From: Amycolatopsis decaplanina DSM 44594
Lineage (GTDB): Bacteria > Actinomycetota > Actinomycetes > Mycobacteriales > Pseudonocardiaceae
Length of the DNA stretch: 64,000 nt
Reading direction: 5' to 3'
Assembly: GCF_000342005.1 (NCBI RefSeq)
Contig: NZ_AOHO01000065.1
Coordinates: 1-64,000, forward strand
In this document: piece after piece, positions 1 to 9,082 of the stretch
Position numbering within the stretch: position 1 is the stretch's first letter
Layout: the number at the start of each line of letters is the position of its first letter
Made by a program: the position numbers and the translations under genes
The notes under the pieces: model-generated
Databases searched by the model: none
What the model was told of the DNA's origin: nothing
What the model saw: only the letters and a program-made list of their open reading frames with translations

Positions 1-387
1 AGCCGAGCGCCTGCGTAATCTACTGACGACCACATAGGCCATCAGGTGTTGCGAAGACCCCGAGAATCCGCCGGTGCGCTGCCGGGGCCCCTCGACGTCC
101 AGCTGGTCGTGGCGGGGCTGGCTCGATGAAGGCCAATTCCTCTAAGCTTGTCGTTTAACTCCAAGCTGTCGGCGTACTGAGCGAAGCGCTCAAGCGCGTA
201 CAACTGAACGTGCTCCTCAGCCATTGGTCCCGTTCGATTGGGTGTTCGGTGGCTTCGAGGTTCGATGCTGCCCAGGGTGTTGTCCGAGTACGACATCCGC
301 CGTCCCCTGACCTCGACGGGAACCAACCTTCTCGGCATGGTCAAGCACCTGACGCTGTCGGAGGCCCGCTACTTCGGTGACCCGTAT
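1..387. other. Left-edge region without a supported gene
   Basis: No convincing gene is seen here. A minus-strand frame from an ATG at 224 to 42 could encode 60 residues beginning MAEEHVQLYALERF, but it has no clear ribosome site or recognisable family. Its position beside decayed mobile-element DNA makes a gene fragment the best guess. Confidence 0.4.
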
Positions 388-933
388 TCAGGTTGTGCGC
401 CACTGATAGTTGGGGTTTTCTCTCGAGCAGCCAAAAATCTCAACTCCAGCTCCGTTCAGCCTGTTCGCCTCGACAATGGCCAGACACCTGTTGCCACCTG
501 GGTCTATCCGGCTCTTCAGCAGATTGCCATCCCAATACCACTTCTGCCCAAGCCAGTCAGAATGGCAGTCGAACATGTCCACGGACGCGGCGTCACCGGT
601 ATTGCCGGCGACGATGTCAAGACACTTGCCAGTCTGGTCGCTGCGAATCCACTCACCGTCCCAGAACCATCGCTCGTTACTCCCACCGTGACAGTCCCAC
701 ATGGTAACCAACGCCCCGTTGAGGGAGTTTGCGGCCCGGACCTCCAGGCAACGGTTATTCAGGTTCGAGGAGAGCATGAAACCGACCTGCTTGGCCTTGT
801 GAACTACGGCTGTCTTCTCGACTGAGGCAGGTGATGATATTGCGTTCGCCGATGCCGACCCAGTGAAAAACACGCTACTGACCAGGAGTGCGATGACCCC
901 CGTCAGCGTTGCCAATCGATGCGACTTAGTCAT
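388..933 (-). CDS. Secreted ricin-type beta-trefoil lectin
   Basis: The 181-residue product starts with a Sec-type signal peptide (MTKSHR, hydrophobic core at about 9-24, ending near ASANA at 31). The rest is one ricin-type beta-trefoil of about 130 residues. Three repeats are visible, each with a CLxI/CLEV strand and a QxW-like signature: NERW near 87, GQKW near 131 and NYQW near 176, with paired cysteines. Ricin B-type trefoils bind galactose or other sugars and usually serve as carbohydrate-binding modules. Here the module stands alone with no catalytic domain, so it may be a free secreted lectin or a detached module. The start is fixed by the signal peptide. Confidence 0.85.
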   Translation of the reverse strand: MTKSHRLATLTGVIALLVSSVFFTGSASANAISSPASVEKTAVVHKAKQVGFMLSSNLNNRCLEVRAANSLNGALVTMWDCHGGSNERWFWDGEWIRSDQTGKCLDIVAGNTGDAASVDMFDCHSDWLGQKWYWDGNLLKSRIDPGGNRCLAIVEANRLNGAGVEIFGCSRENPNYQWRTT

Positions 934-1126
934 AGTTTCCCTCGAAAGTAGTTACCGCAGTTGAATGCGATCTGATTCGATATTGCTCGATCATCTCTGG
1001 GCTGCAGTGCGCAAGCTCCTTCCCGTGGGTGAAGTCATGGTCGAATGCCGCCGGGCTTGTGGTCGCCCAGCCATCCGCGCAGGCGGTGACAGCTTCCAGT
1101 GGCCCCGCGCACCCACCCAACACGGC

Positions 1127-1730
1127 TCACTCCTGGCTCTGGTTACGCAGTGGCCGGGCGGCCACGCCGCCGTCGAAGCCGATCGCGCGCAGCACGTCCT
1201 GGGTGAACTCGCGCAGGTAGCGATCGGAGGCCGCCGGCATTCCCAGGTCCCCGTGATCGCGGGGAATCGTCTCGGCGCGGGCGGCGCGCAACCTCGCCAT
1301 CCCGATTCCCTCCCGCGGCAGCGTGCCGACCTGTTCATCGGAGATCGCCGGGTCGCAGGCGATGGTCAGAATCTCTTCCAGCACGTCCACTGCGGACTGC
1401 GCGAGCAGGGTGAGCAGGATCGGGTACCGCCGCTCGGGTTCGCGGCGGGTCAGGGCCTGCGCAGTCAGCCGCCGCTCCAGCCCGGCCAGAAACCGGCGCC
1501 GTTCGGTGGGCGGCATCGACAGGTCCAGGGTCGTCGGACACGAACCCCAGCCAGGGCAACGTGCACAGCTGCACGGCCACACCGAACACGTTCGCCAGGC
1601 CACGGTGGGGTCGGGCGAACAGCTCGTCGGCGTCGGTGAGCGTGAAAAACCGGATCAGCTCGTCCCGGCTGATCTCGGGAAACCGGCGCAGCCGGTCCAG
1701 TTCCTCCTCGGAGAACACACGGGTGGCCAT
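1127..1730 (-). pseudogene. Tn3-family transposase (TnpA) remnant
   Basis: From an ATG at 1730 the minus strand reads MATRVFSEEELDRLRRFPEI and then FGVAVQLCTLPWLGFV. These match the DUF4158 N-terminal domain of actinobacterial Tn3-type transposases. The similarity then moves to another frame (RRRFLAGLERR, ERRYPILLTLLAQSAVDVLEE), which corresponds to a later part of TnpA. It stops at 1127, far short of the usual length of about 1000 residues, so the DDE catalytic region is absent. There is at least one frameshift and one internal deletion. It is an inactive relic of a transposon insertion. Confidence 0.75.
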
Positions 1731-1881
1731 CCTGAGCACCTCCGACCGCGCCCATGCTAGGACGGGACTCCCCCGCAGGTCAGCAGCCAAGACAGGCCAC
1801 CTCAGGCCACCGGCACTTACGCGCCAGCCTCGGCAGCTCAGCCAATCGTTGGTCTTTCCGCCGTTACTACGGGGAGCCCGA

Positions 1882-2115
1882 TTACCGCCTTACCCCTGGC
1901 GTCGGCTCCAGCGCTTCGGTCTCATCGGGCTCGTTGCCCTCGGCATGGGCGTTCGGGTTCCGAATGGCGGAGTAAACGCCGCGCGCGAAGTTTCCTGCGC
2001 CATCCTGCAGGCTCTTGAAAGAGTCGCTGCCGTCGTCCGCGACGATACGGAGGCGAGGGTGCCCCTGGAATTCATCGACATCGCCCCCCAGGACGAGGAA
2101 TGACATGCGGATCAC
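1882..2115 (-). pseudogene. TIGR02391-like (Ymh) protein fragment
   Basis: The translated 77 residues carry FARGVYSAIRNPNAH followed by an acidic ETEALE stretch. This resembles the C-terminal signature (LFxGAxxxIRNPxAH) of the TIGR02391/Hypoth_Ymh family, common in defence and mobile islands and of unsettled role. The N-terminal two thirds are missing and the frame ends early in PTPGVRR, so this is read as a decayed fragment. The assignment rests on one motif. Confidence 0.45.
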
Positions 2116-2635
2116 CGCAGCTCAACGCACCGCCTTCTACGGCAACCGGCCCTACGCCCACCTGCGCGTCGAGTTCGAACGGCGCCTGCGAACCCTCCAG
2201 CAGGCTGGAGAACAGCCCGACCCCCGTGACGCTTGGATCACCCGCCTCAAGAACGAAATCACCGCGCTGAAACACCGACTCACCGAGTCAACCAGCACGA
2301 TCAACGAACTCGCCGACTTCCAGACCCAAGCTCTCGCTCAACTCGCGGCACAACATGAGGAGATCACGCGACTGCGCGCCACCGTGACCGCTGCCAGCTT
2401 CAGTGCAGCACGTGCTCACCGCGAGCGGTCACGATCCCTGCGGCCGCAAGGCGTGGCTCACCGCCAACCATCCGCAGCGGCACATCGACCTCGCCCACCC
2501 ACTGCCGCAAACAGGACTCGTCGCCGCCGACCTCCAGATACGTCACTCGGCCAGGCGCACAGTCATGTGCTGCCTTGGCATAAGCGCGTTGCCATCCCTC
2601 GACACGACCGGCACGAGCAATGTCGTATTCGATGA
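2105..2635 (+). pseudogene. DUF6262/TnpC-like transposition accessory protein, truncated
   Basis: From the ATG at 2105 the product reads MRITAAQRTAFYGNRPYAHL and then a coiled coil (ITALKHRLTESTSTINELAD, AQHEEITRLRATVT). This pattern is typical of the DUF6262 accessory protein found beside Tn554-type integrases. Recognisable sequence ends near base 2395. The rest of the open frame is Arg/Pro-rich read-through antisense to the neighbouring VOC gene. The integrase partners expected upstream are absent, so it is probably a 3'-truncated leftover of an integrated element. Confidence 0.55.
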
Positions 2636-3002
2636 AGAACGGCCGGCCCCGTTCAACTTCGCCAAGCAAACGCCACCGCCCGGTGTCTCCACCGCCGCAC
2701 AACGGCTCGATCCCCAAACCTGCCGCGCGAGTGTCGAGATCATCCGGCTCAATCGCCCAGGTGAACAGGCGGTCCCTCTCCGCGGTCACGGCCGCCAAAC
2801 GCGCCGCAGCCTCACTTGCGCCGGCGTCGGTGGCGGTGACGAGTTCCAGATAAACCGGCGGCTCGAGAGGAATCACCGCGTTGGCCACCCCCGGAACGGG
2901 CGATCCGCCAGACACAGTTCCCAGGCCCCACTCGCGACGAAACCGGTCCTTCGCGGCCTCAAGATCGCGCACTCCCAGAAGAACATGATCAAGAAAGTTC
3001 AT
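2400..3002 (-). CDS. VOC-superfamily (glyoxalase-like) protein
   Basis: The 200-residue protein begins MNFLDHVLLGVRDLEAAKDR, the typical opening of a glyoxalase-like VOC domain, followed by a paired fold. Conserved features include VYLELV near 50 and the terminal TYLEVGGDESCLRQWVG segment. The family includes metal-dependent lyases, dioxygenases and antibiotic-binding proteins; the first His is present, but no substrate can be inferred. The start at 3002 is chosen because the family begins at this Met; an upstream in-frame start would add 41 unrelated residues. It survives intact between two decayed mobile fragments and may be cargo. Confidence 0.75.
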   Translation of the reverse strand: MNFLDHVLLGVRDLEAAKDRFRREWGLGTVSGGSPVPGVANAVIPLEPPVYLELVTATDAGASEAAARLAAVTAERDRLFTWAIEPDDLDTRAAGLGIEPLCGGGDTGRWRLLGEVERGRPFFIEYDIARAGRVEGWQRAYAKAAHDCAPGRVTYLEVGGDESCLRQWVGEVDVPLRMVGGEPRLAAAGIVTARGEHVLH

Positions 3003-3249
3003 CCTGCAAACAGTAACCAGTCGGCCCTGCACGCCACCACGCGCGCAGTGGGCATCGTCACACCAGGTTGCGCGCAATCCAACACGCCCGAACAAGACAG
3101 GCGAAAAACGTCCCTCGCGCAACACACCTGCTCAATGACCACACGAACCGAACCGCACACGGCGATTGCGGAGAGATGGCGGATCTTTGTCATCGATGCC
3201 ATTCTGAGCGGCCTGCCACCGCATATCGCGCAAGTCATTTTCGATTACA

Positions 3250-4057
3250 AGTCGATGCGAGCTGCTGGCCAGCACCGAGATGCACGAACCCCGCGAGGAA
3301 GAACTTGCCCAGCTCATACGCGACTTCGCCACCCTCTGGACAAGGTGACCAATCAGGAGGACAAGACCGTCCTGACCCGCTACGCGCGCTGGCATCTGAT
3401 GCCACTGGCCCCACCAAAACGCCGAACGCGACTCCCGGTTCACCATCTACCGGCGTGAACCCTGCGCCGGAAACTGGAGGCCGCCCGCCTATTGCTGGGC
3501 TACCTCCGCGGCCGCGACGTCAGCCTGGCCGCCCTCACTCAACCCGTGGTCGACCGATGACTAATCCGCAACCAGCCTCGCCAGGCATACGCCCGCCTGT
3601 TGCTGCTGTGGGCGGCCAGCGTCGGCCTTTCCCCGGCCCATGTCGCGATCGGCACCTCGGCCAAGACCGGCGACCGGGAGATCATGAGCGACACTGACCG
3701 CGCCCTGCTCGCAGTCAACCTAGAGACCGAGGAGTCGCTCCCGCTCGCCGACCGCGTACCTGGTCCTGCTATACGGGCAAAGCTGCTGGCGCCTGGTGAA
3801 CCTGAGCACCGATCACGTTCTCGTGCACCCCGACGACCCCGGGATTCTGGGACTGCGCCTGGGCCGTGACCCGCTCTGGTTACGGCCGCGGCGGTCGGCG
3901 CTGCTGCAGCGGCTCGCTCGGTTCACTGGAAGATTCTCGCCGACCTCCTCGGCGTCGCCGATACCACCGCCTGCGTCTGGCACCGGGAAACGGCGGCGAC
4001 CGCGCAAGCTACGTCGCCAGCCGTCTCCGCCGGGCGCATGCCACGAGCATCGAATGA
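3250..4057 (+). pseudogene. Decayed actinobacterial site-specific recombinase
   Basis: Reading across frames, the plus strand gives ELAQLIRDFATLWT, TVLTRYARWHLMP, AARLLLGYLRGRDVSLAAL, RQAYARLLLLWAASVGLS, HPDDPGILGLRLGRDPLWL, KILADLLGVADTTACVWH and GGDRASYVASRLRRAH. In order, these match the conserved blocks of a family of actinobacterial tyrosine-recombinase-like proteins that end in LADLLGI and a GGDWxxYAAxxARR motif. Several frameshifts and stops interrupt it, so it cannot be functional. The start of similarity near 3250 is approximate. Confidence 0.65.
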
Positions 4058-4147
4058 AGCCACCGCTGCGGCCGATCTTCCACCGGCTCGACCGCCGCAT
4101 TCACACGTACAGATTGATTTGGTCGCTGATCCTGCTGCATCGGGTAT

Positions 4148-7100
4148 TCAGGAGCAGGTGGAATGATAAGGCAGTTCGGGCATGAGCTGCTCCCATTGGA
4201 CTTTGGTGACAGTCCCAATTAGTTGGCAGTCGCGGGCAGTGACCCGAGCCGGGTCTGGATCCCAGAATCGTATTGTACCGTCGCTGCTGGCGGTGGCCAG
4301 GGTCTGGCCGTCGGGACTGAACGCCACCGCAAGGATGTAGCCGGTGTGGCCGGTGAGGATGGCGATCGAATTGTGGCTCGCGACGTCCCACAGTCGTACG
4401 GTTTTGTCGTCGCTGCCCGTGGCCAGGGTGCGGCCGTCAGGGCTGAACGTCACCGCGAAGACCCGGCCGGTGTGGCCGGTGAGGGTGGCGATCGGGTTGC
4501 GGCTGGCGACGTCCCACAGTCGTACGGTTTTGTCATCACTGGCCGTGGCCAAGGTGCGGCCGTCAGGACTGAACGCCAGCCCAATGATGGGGCCGGTGTG
4601 GCCGGTGAGGATGGCGATCGAATTGTGGCTCGCGACATCCCACAGCCGCGCCGTGCTGTCACCACCGGCGGTGGCCAGGGTGCGGCTGTCAGGACTGAAC
4701 GCCACCCTGGAGACTTCGCTGGTGTGGCCGGTCAGGATGGCGATCAAGTTGTGGCTCGCGACATCCCACAGTCGTACGGTTTTGTCGTCGCTGCCCGTGG
4801 CCAGGGTCCGGCCGTCAGGACTGAACGTCACCGCAAAGACGAAACTGGTTTGGCCGGTCAGGATGGCGATCAAGCTGTGGCTCGCGACATCCCACAGCCG
4901 TACGGTCTTGTCGTCGCTGCCCGTGGCCAAGGTCCGGCCGTCAGGACTGAACGCCACCCCGGAGACTTCGCTGGTGTGGCCGGTCAGGGTGGCGATCGCG
5001 TTGTGGCTCGCGACATCCCACAGCCGCACCATGCCGTTGGCGCTGGTGGTGGCCAGGATCCTGCCATCGGGACTGAACACCACGTCCTGGATAGACGTCA
5101 CCGGATAGGGGGTAAGTATCGGACCATTCATGTCCCATAGCACCGCGGTGTCGTCGGTGCTACCGGTGGCCAGGGTCCGGCCATCGGGACTGAACGCCAC
5201 CCCGGAAACCTGGCCAGTGTGGCCGGTGAGGATGGCCGTCGGGTTGCGCCCAGCCACATCCCACATCCGCACCGTGGTATCAGTGCCGGCGGTGGCCAGG
5301 ATCCGGCCATCCGGACTGAACGCTGCCCCAATAACGGCACCGGTGTGGCCGGTCAGGGTGGCGATCGGGGTGCGGCTGGCGACATCCCACAGCCGTACCG
5401 TGCTGTCGTCACCGGCGGTGGCCAGGGTGCGGCCGTCAGGACTGAAGGCCAGCCCGTAGACCTGGCCGGTGTGGCCGGTCAGGGTAGCGATCGGATTGTG
5501 GCTGGCGACATCCCACAGCCGCACCGTGCTGTCATCACCGGCGGTGGCCAGAGTCCGGCCATCCGGACTGAACGCCACCCAGAAGACGAAACTGGTGTGG
5601 CCGGTCAGGGTGGCGATCAAGCTGTGGCTGGCGACATCCCACAGCCGCACCGTGCTGTCACTACCGGCGGTGGCCAGAGTCCGGCCATCCGGACTGAACG
5701 CCAGCCCATAGACCCGACCGGTGTGGCCGGTCAGGATGGCGATCAAGTCGTGGTGGTTGGCGACATCCCACAGCCGTACGGTTTTGTCGTCGCTGCCCGT
5801 GGCCAGAGTCCGGCCATCAGGACTGAACACCACCGCAAGGACATCGCTGGTGTGGCCGGTCAGGGTGGCGATCGAATTGTGGCTGGCGACATCCCACAGC
5901 CGCACCGTGGAGTCCCTGCTAGCAGTGGCCAGGGTCCGGCTATCAGGACTGAACGCCACCCCAGCGACTTCGCCGGTGTGGCCGGCGAGTCGGGTGGTGA
6001 AGTACTGGCTTTGGCTGCTGAGCAGCGCGCTACGGGTCTCGACCTGGGCGGGGGCATAGTGGAAGGCTTCGACGGCCAGCAGCATCGACGCATCCGGTTG
6101 GCCTTTGGCAGCCAGCGTGGCGGATTGGGCCACCAGCTTGCCGACCAGGGCGGTCCGGCGTTGGTCCAATGCGCTCTGGCGTTGCTGGATGGCCACCCCG
6201 GTAGCGGCCAACGCCAGCACCAACAAGGCGGCCAACGTGGCGACCAGGAGGCGCTGGCGTCGGGTGCGCTGGCGGGCAGCCTGGTCGCTGACGTTCAGGA
6301 ATTGCTGTTCGAGAGCGTTCAGGTGGGCGCGCTGCTGGGGATCGTTGACCCAATCGCGGGCCAGGTTCAGGCGGGTACCGCGATAGAGGGCACCGGGGTC
6401 CCGGTCCAGAGTGTCCCAGGCCTGCGCGGCGTCGGTTAGTTGTCGGTGGATCCGTAAGCCATCGCGGTCTTCGGTCAGCCAGTCCCGTAACCGCGGCCAG
6501 GAGCGGATCAGCGCCTCGTGGGCGATCTCCACACTCTCGGCGTCCACGGTGAGCAGCCGGGCCCGGGCCAAGGCCTCCACCACGGCGGTGGTGGTGGGGT
6601 TGTCGTGGTCGAGTTCGCCGCGATCGATGCGTCGCTTGGTGTCCTCGGTGCCCTCCCCCAGGGCGACCAACCGACCGAAGACTTGCCGGGCCAGGTGCTG
6701 CTGCTGGTCGTCCAGGCTGGCGTAGGCCTGTTCGGCGGTGCGGGCGATGGCGCGGTGCATCCCGCCGGCGGCATCGTATCCGGCCAGGGTGAGAGCGTTG
6801 CCGCGGCGGCGTCGCCAGGTCTGCAACAGGGCGTGGGAGAGCAGCGGCAGCACCCCGGGCTGGCCGGTGGCATCGCCGATCAGCCGGGACACCAGCGCGC
6901 CTTCGACGCTGTAGCCGAACCGGATCGCCGGTCCCGTGATGACCGCGCGCAACTCGTCGGTGCTCATCGGCCCGACCAGCACCTGCGCCTCCCGCAGCGC
7001 CTCCACCAGCTCACGGTGCTGGGCGCAGTGGGCGTAGAAATCCGCCCGCACACCCAGCACCACCCGGGTGCGGCTGCCGGGCTCGCGCACCGTCTCCAGC

Positions 7101-7768
7101 AGGGTGGTGATGAACCGCTCCCGGATGGCGAGGACGGGGCAGAGGGTGAACAGCTCCTCGAACTGGTCCACCACCAGCAGCACATCAGTCTCCGGAGGGC
7201 GGGCATCCAGTGTCCGCTGGAGCCGTGATTCCGGCTCGGCCCCGGGAGTCATCAGCACAGTCGCGTATTCCTCGCGCACCGCTGGAAGCAATCCCGCGCG
7301 CAGCAGGGACGATTTACCTGATCCGGACGCCCCGAAGACCGCCAAGAACCGCTGCCGGTTCAGCTTGCTCACCAGTTCGGCGACCAACTGCTCGCGGCCG
7401 AAGAACCGATCGGCGTCCTCCGGGGTGAACACTGCCAAGCCCACGTACGGCACCGGAGCATCCGCCAGTTGAACCTCGGTGCTGTCCTCCAGTGCCTTCG
7501 GTGCGGCCTCGGCGGCTACCTCCCGCCATCGCGCCTCCCACTCCTGTTCGTCGCCCCCGCAGGCCCGCACGTAGGCCAGGGTGACCGCCAGGCTGGGCAG
7601 GTCACGGCCCCCGGCCGCCTTGGCCAGCGTCGCCGGTGAGTAGTGCGCGCGCCGCGCCAACTGCCGATACGTCGGGCTGCCCACCTTCTCCCGCAGTCGG
7701 CGCAGCTCCCACGCGAACCGTGGCACTACTCCCGCGTCCGGGTCCAGGGGACCTTCCGGCCGTGGCAT
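4148..7768 (-). CDS. HTH-STAND NTPase with 14 WD40 repeats
   Basis: The product has 1206 residues. Positions about 12-75 form a helix-turn-helix-like module (YRQLARRAHYSPATLAKAAGG). An nSTAND1-type NTPase follows from about 105 (PYVGLAVFTPEDADRFFGRE), with Walker A GASGSGKSS at 146-154 and Walker B LLVVDQFEELF at 197-207. A winged-helix/helical region and one membrane segment lie at about 507-527. From 597 there are 14 WD40 repeats of about 42 residues, enough for two seven-bladed propellers. STAND proteins are signalling switches: the repeats sense a ligand and ATP drives oligomerisation. In bacteria many act in regulation or immunity. It stands alone, with no obvious effector partner, next to decayed mobile DNA. 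Confidence 0.88.
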   Translation of the reverse strand: MPRPEGPLDPDAGVVPRFAWELRRLREKVGSPTYRQLARRAHYSPATLAKAAGGRDLPSLAVTLAYVRACGGDEQEWEARWREVAAEAAPKALEDSTEVQLADAPVPYVGLAVFTPEDADRFFGREQLVAELVSKLNRQRFLAVFGASGSGKSSLLRAGLLPAVREEYATVLMTPGAEPESRLQRTLDARPPETDVLLVVDQFEELFTLCPVLAIRERFITTLLETVREPGSRTRVVLGVRADFYAHCAQHRELVEALREAQVLVGPMSTDELRAVITGPAIRFGYSVEGALVSRLIGDATGQPGVLPLLSHALLQTWRRRRGNALTLAGYDAAGGMHRAIARTAEQAYASLDDQQQHLARQVFGRLVALGEGTEDTKRRIDRGELDHDNPTTTAVVEALARARLLTVDAESVEIAHEALIRSWPRLRDWLTEDRDGLRIHRQLTDAAQAWDTLDRDPGALYRGTRLNLARDWVNDPQQRAHLNALEQQFLNVSDQAARQRTRRQRLLVATLAALLVLALAATGVAIQQRQSALDQRRTALVGKLVAQSATLAAKGQPDASMLLAVEAFHYAPAQVETRSALLSSQSQYFTTRLAGHTGEVAGVAFSPDSRTLATASRDSTVRLWDVASHNSIATLTGHTSDVLAVVFSPDGRTLATGSDDKTVRLWDVANHHDLIAILTGHTGRVYGLAFSPDGRTLATAGSDSTVRLWDVASHSLIATLTGHTSFVFWVAFSPDGRTLATAGDDSTVRLWDVASHNPIATLTGHTGQVYGLAFSPDGRTLATAGDDSTVRLWDVASRTPIATLTGHTGAVIGAAFSPDGRILATAGTDTTVRMWDVAGRNPTAILTGHTGQVSGVAFSPDGRTLATGSTDDTAVLWDMNGPILTPYPVTSIQDVVFSPDGRILATTSANGMVRLWDVASHNAIATLTGHTSEVSGVAFSPDGRTLATGSDDKTVRLWDVASHSLIAILTGQTSFVFAVTFSPDGRTLATGSDDKTVRLWDVASHNLIAILTGHTSEVSRVAFSPDSRTLATAGGDSTARLWDVASHNSIAILTGHTGPIIGLAFSPDGRTLATASDDKTVRLWDVASRNPIATLTGHTGRVFAVTFSPDGRTLATGSDDKTVRLWDVASHNSIAILTGHTGYILAVAFSPDGQTLATASSDGTIRFWDPDPARVTARDCQLIGTVTKVQWEQLMPELPYHSTCS
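4240..5980. repeat. Tandem 126-bp repeats encoding WD40 blades
   Basis: Fourteen direct units of about 126 bp encode the blades of the STAND protein. Each unit holds the cores AFSPDGRTLATxxxD and TVRLWDVASH. Several neighbouring units are nearly identical, which points to recent duplication or gene conversion. Repeat 7 (GPILTPYPV) and repeat 8 (shortened, no HTG) mark the boundary between the two seven-blade halves. This is coding repetition, not an intergenic array. Confidence 0.9.
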
Positions 7769-8354
7769 CCCTCCTACTCCTCTGGCCCCGGTCGCACGGG
7801 GTTGTCTCGCGTTGTTTCCCTAGCTCGCAGTCCGACACGAAACAACCTCCCAGGCGGTACATCTGGTTCCAGGGCAACCTCAGCCCGATACCGCCAGGGA
7901 GGGACCGCTGGTGAACAGAACAGACACACCACATGAGGCACAGGCGGCAGCACGACCATCGCCGGCACCCGCCCAGCTAGCCCACACCCAACCCCAAAGA
8001 CCGCCATAGCCCTCGCTATACACCCGGACGGCCGCACGGTGTCCGGCGGTTACTCGCCGCGGACGAATGTTGGCCAACCCCGCGTTCCGCGTGGACACAC
8101 CCACTGTACGAAGTGCCTACAGGAACGCGGACACAGCAGCTGGCTCAACCCCGCGGCGACCGGCTCCGGGCCGCAACGGAGAGCACCAACGATGGGGTTG
8201 CCGACCGCACCGGCCCGCGGCGCGCCACGTCTTCGGCAAGCGAACCGGCCAGGAGTCAGTCGCCCGGGTCCAGCATCGCCTCGAACCCGTCATCAACCCG
8301 AACGAACAGACCAGCGGACACAACCTGCCTTCGCGCGAACGCGAGGAGAAAATC
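7769..8354. other. 586-bp intergenic region upstream of STAND and SSI genes
   Basis: This space between two divergent genes holds no supported gene. A 14-bp inverted repeat with one mismatch (7846-7859 and 7889-7902, core CCTCCCAGGCGGTA) lies about 80 bp upstream of the STAND start and could be an operator. A purine-rich ribosome site precedes the SSI start at its right end. No -35/-10 pair could be called with confidence. Confidence 0.4.
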
Positions 8355-8783
8355 ATGAGACAAATGATGTCAAAAATATCCATTATTGCCACCACCGCGG
8401 CCATGATGATCAGCGGGGTGAACGCCTCCGCCGCCGGGACCAGGAGCACGGATTCTCCCGGTTTCGCTGCAGGGTCACAACTTTTTCTGACGGTCGGCAA
8501 AGGAACGGGCAACACACCCCTGGGTGCGGTGAGAACGCTGACGTGTGACCCCGACGGCGGCAGCCATCCGCACGCCACCAAGGCATGCGACAGGCTAAGA
8601 GAGGTGGACGGCGACTTCAGCAAGTTGCAGCCGAAAAACAACCCCGTTTGCCCAACGCTTTGGTCACCAGTCACCGTTACCGCAATCGGGACGTGGAAAG
8701 GCCGCTCCATCGGCCCCTGGCAAAAGACTTATGAAAATAAGTTCTGTTTGCACGCAGCCACCAATCCTGTCTTTGAGTTCTGA
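8355..8783 (+). CDS. Secreted subtilisin-inhibitor-like (SSI) protease inhibitor
   Basis: The 142-residue precursor starts MRQMMSKISIIATTAAMMIS with a signal peptide cut near NASA at about 25. The mature part matches the Streptomyces subtilisin inhibitor family: LFLTVGKGTG, TCDPDGGSHPHATKACDRL, VCPTLWSPVTVTAIGTWKG and a terminal NPVFEF. The four cysteines expected for two disulfides are present. SSI proteins are secreted dimers that block serine proteases. By alignment to SSI (CPMVYDP), the reactive-site P1 residue is Thr instead of the usual Met/Lys/Arg. The ATG at 8355 is supported by a GAGGAG ribosome site just upstream. Confidence 0.9.
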   Translation: MRQMMSKISIIATTAAMMISGVNASAAGTRSTDSPGFAAGSQLFLTVGKGTGNTPLGAVRTLTCDPDGGSHPHATKACDRLREVDGDFSKLQPKNNPVCPTLWSPVTVTAIGTWKGRSIGPWQKTYENKFCLHAATNPVFEF

Positions 8784-8791
8784 TCGACTTC

Positions 8792-8826
8792 GCGTGCTGG
8801 CGCGTCGAGGGGTCACGCCAGCACGC
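8792..8826 (+). terminator. Terminator hairpin after the SSI gene
   Basis: A perfect 11-bp stem (GCGTGCTGGCG at 8792-8802 pairing with 8816-8826) has a 13-base loop and is followed by TTCTTCC. It lies 8 bases after the SSI stop, so it separates that gene from the RiPP-like locus downstream. Confidence 0.75.
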
Positions 8827-8894
8827 TTCTTCCATGAAGCATCATGGTCGCCCGGCGCCGTGTTGATGCGCCGGGACACAGAGGGGTGAAATTG

Positions 8895-8905
8895 AAAGGA
8901 GGTGA
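8895..8905 (+). promoter_or_regulatory. Very strong ribosome binding site of the precursor peptide
   Basis: AAAGGAGGTGA is nearly fully complementary to the 16S rRNA 3' end and sits 6 bases before the ATG at 8912. It is the strongest Shine-Dalgarno sequence noted in the window. It is the main reason to accept the very short reading frame that follows. Confidence 0.85.
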
Positions 8906-8911
8906 ATTAAT

Positions 8912-9001
8912 ATGGTCACCTTCACCAGGGTCGCGTTCCGACGGCTGGTCGGCCGGACGTCGGGACACGTGCTCGGCGTCTACCACCACTACATCTACTG
9001 A
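8912..9001 (+). CDS. Candidate RiPP precursor peptide (29 residues, C-terminal YHHYIY)
   Basis: The frame encodes 29 residues: a basic leader (MVTFTRVAFRRLVGRTSG) followed by HVLGV and the aromatic C-terminus YHHYIY, then TGA. It has an excellent ribosome site, lies 81 bp before a cytochrome P450 and follows a terminator. Known P450-crosslinked peptides have the same layout: a short precursor whose last few aromatic residues become a macrocycle (for example AWYIWY in tryptorubin A, an atropopeptide; YIYY in cittilin). By analogy, the P450 would join Tyr/His side chains and proteases would trim the leader. Two adjacent His residues in the core look unusual. The call is by context and shape, not by sequence match. 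Confidence 0.75.
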   Translation: MVTFTRVAFRRLVGRTSGHVLGVYHHYIY

Positions 9002-9082
9002 ATCTCGTGAGCCGCCTGACGTGTGCGGCCGGGGCGGCCGGCATGGATATCCGCCGGCCGCTCTCCATCTGAGGAGGATCTC

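Noticed and set aside
42..224. Minus-strand 60-residue frame (MAEEHVQLYALERF...)
   Set aside because: Plausible amino-acid mix, but no ribosome site, no family and next to decayed DNA; kept only as a note.
4240..5980. Regular direct repeats that might suggest a CRISPR array
   Set aside because: Units are 126 bp, coding and without unique spacers; they encode WD40 blades.
4223..6439. Long plus-strand frames of 305 and 406 codons opposite the WD40 gene
   Set aside because: They are antisense translations of the 126-bp WD40 repeats and show only repeated Gly/Arg-rich sequence.
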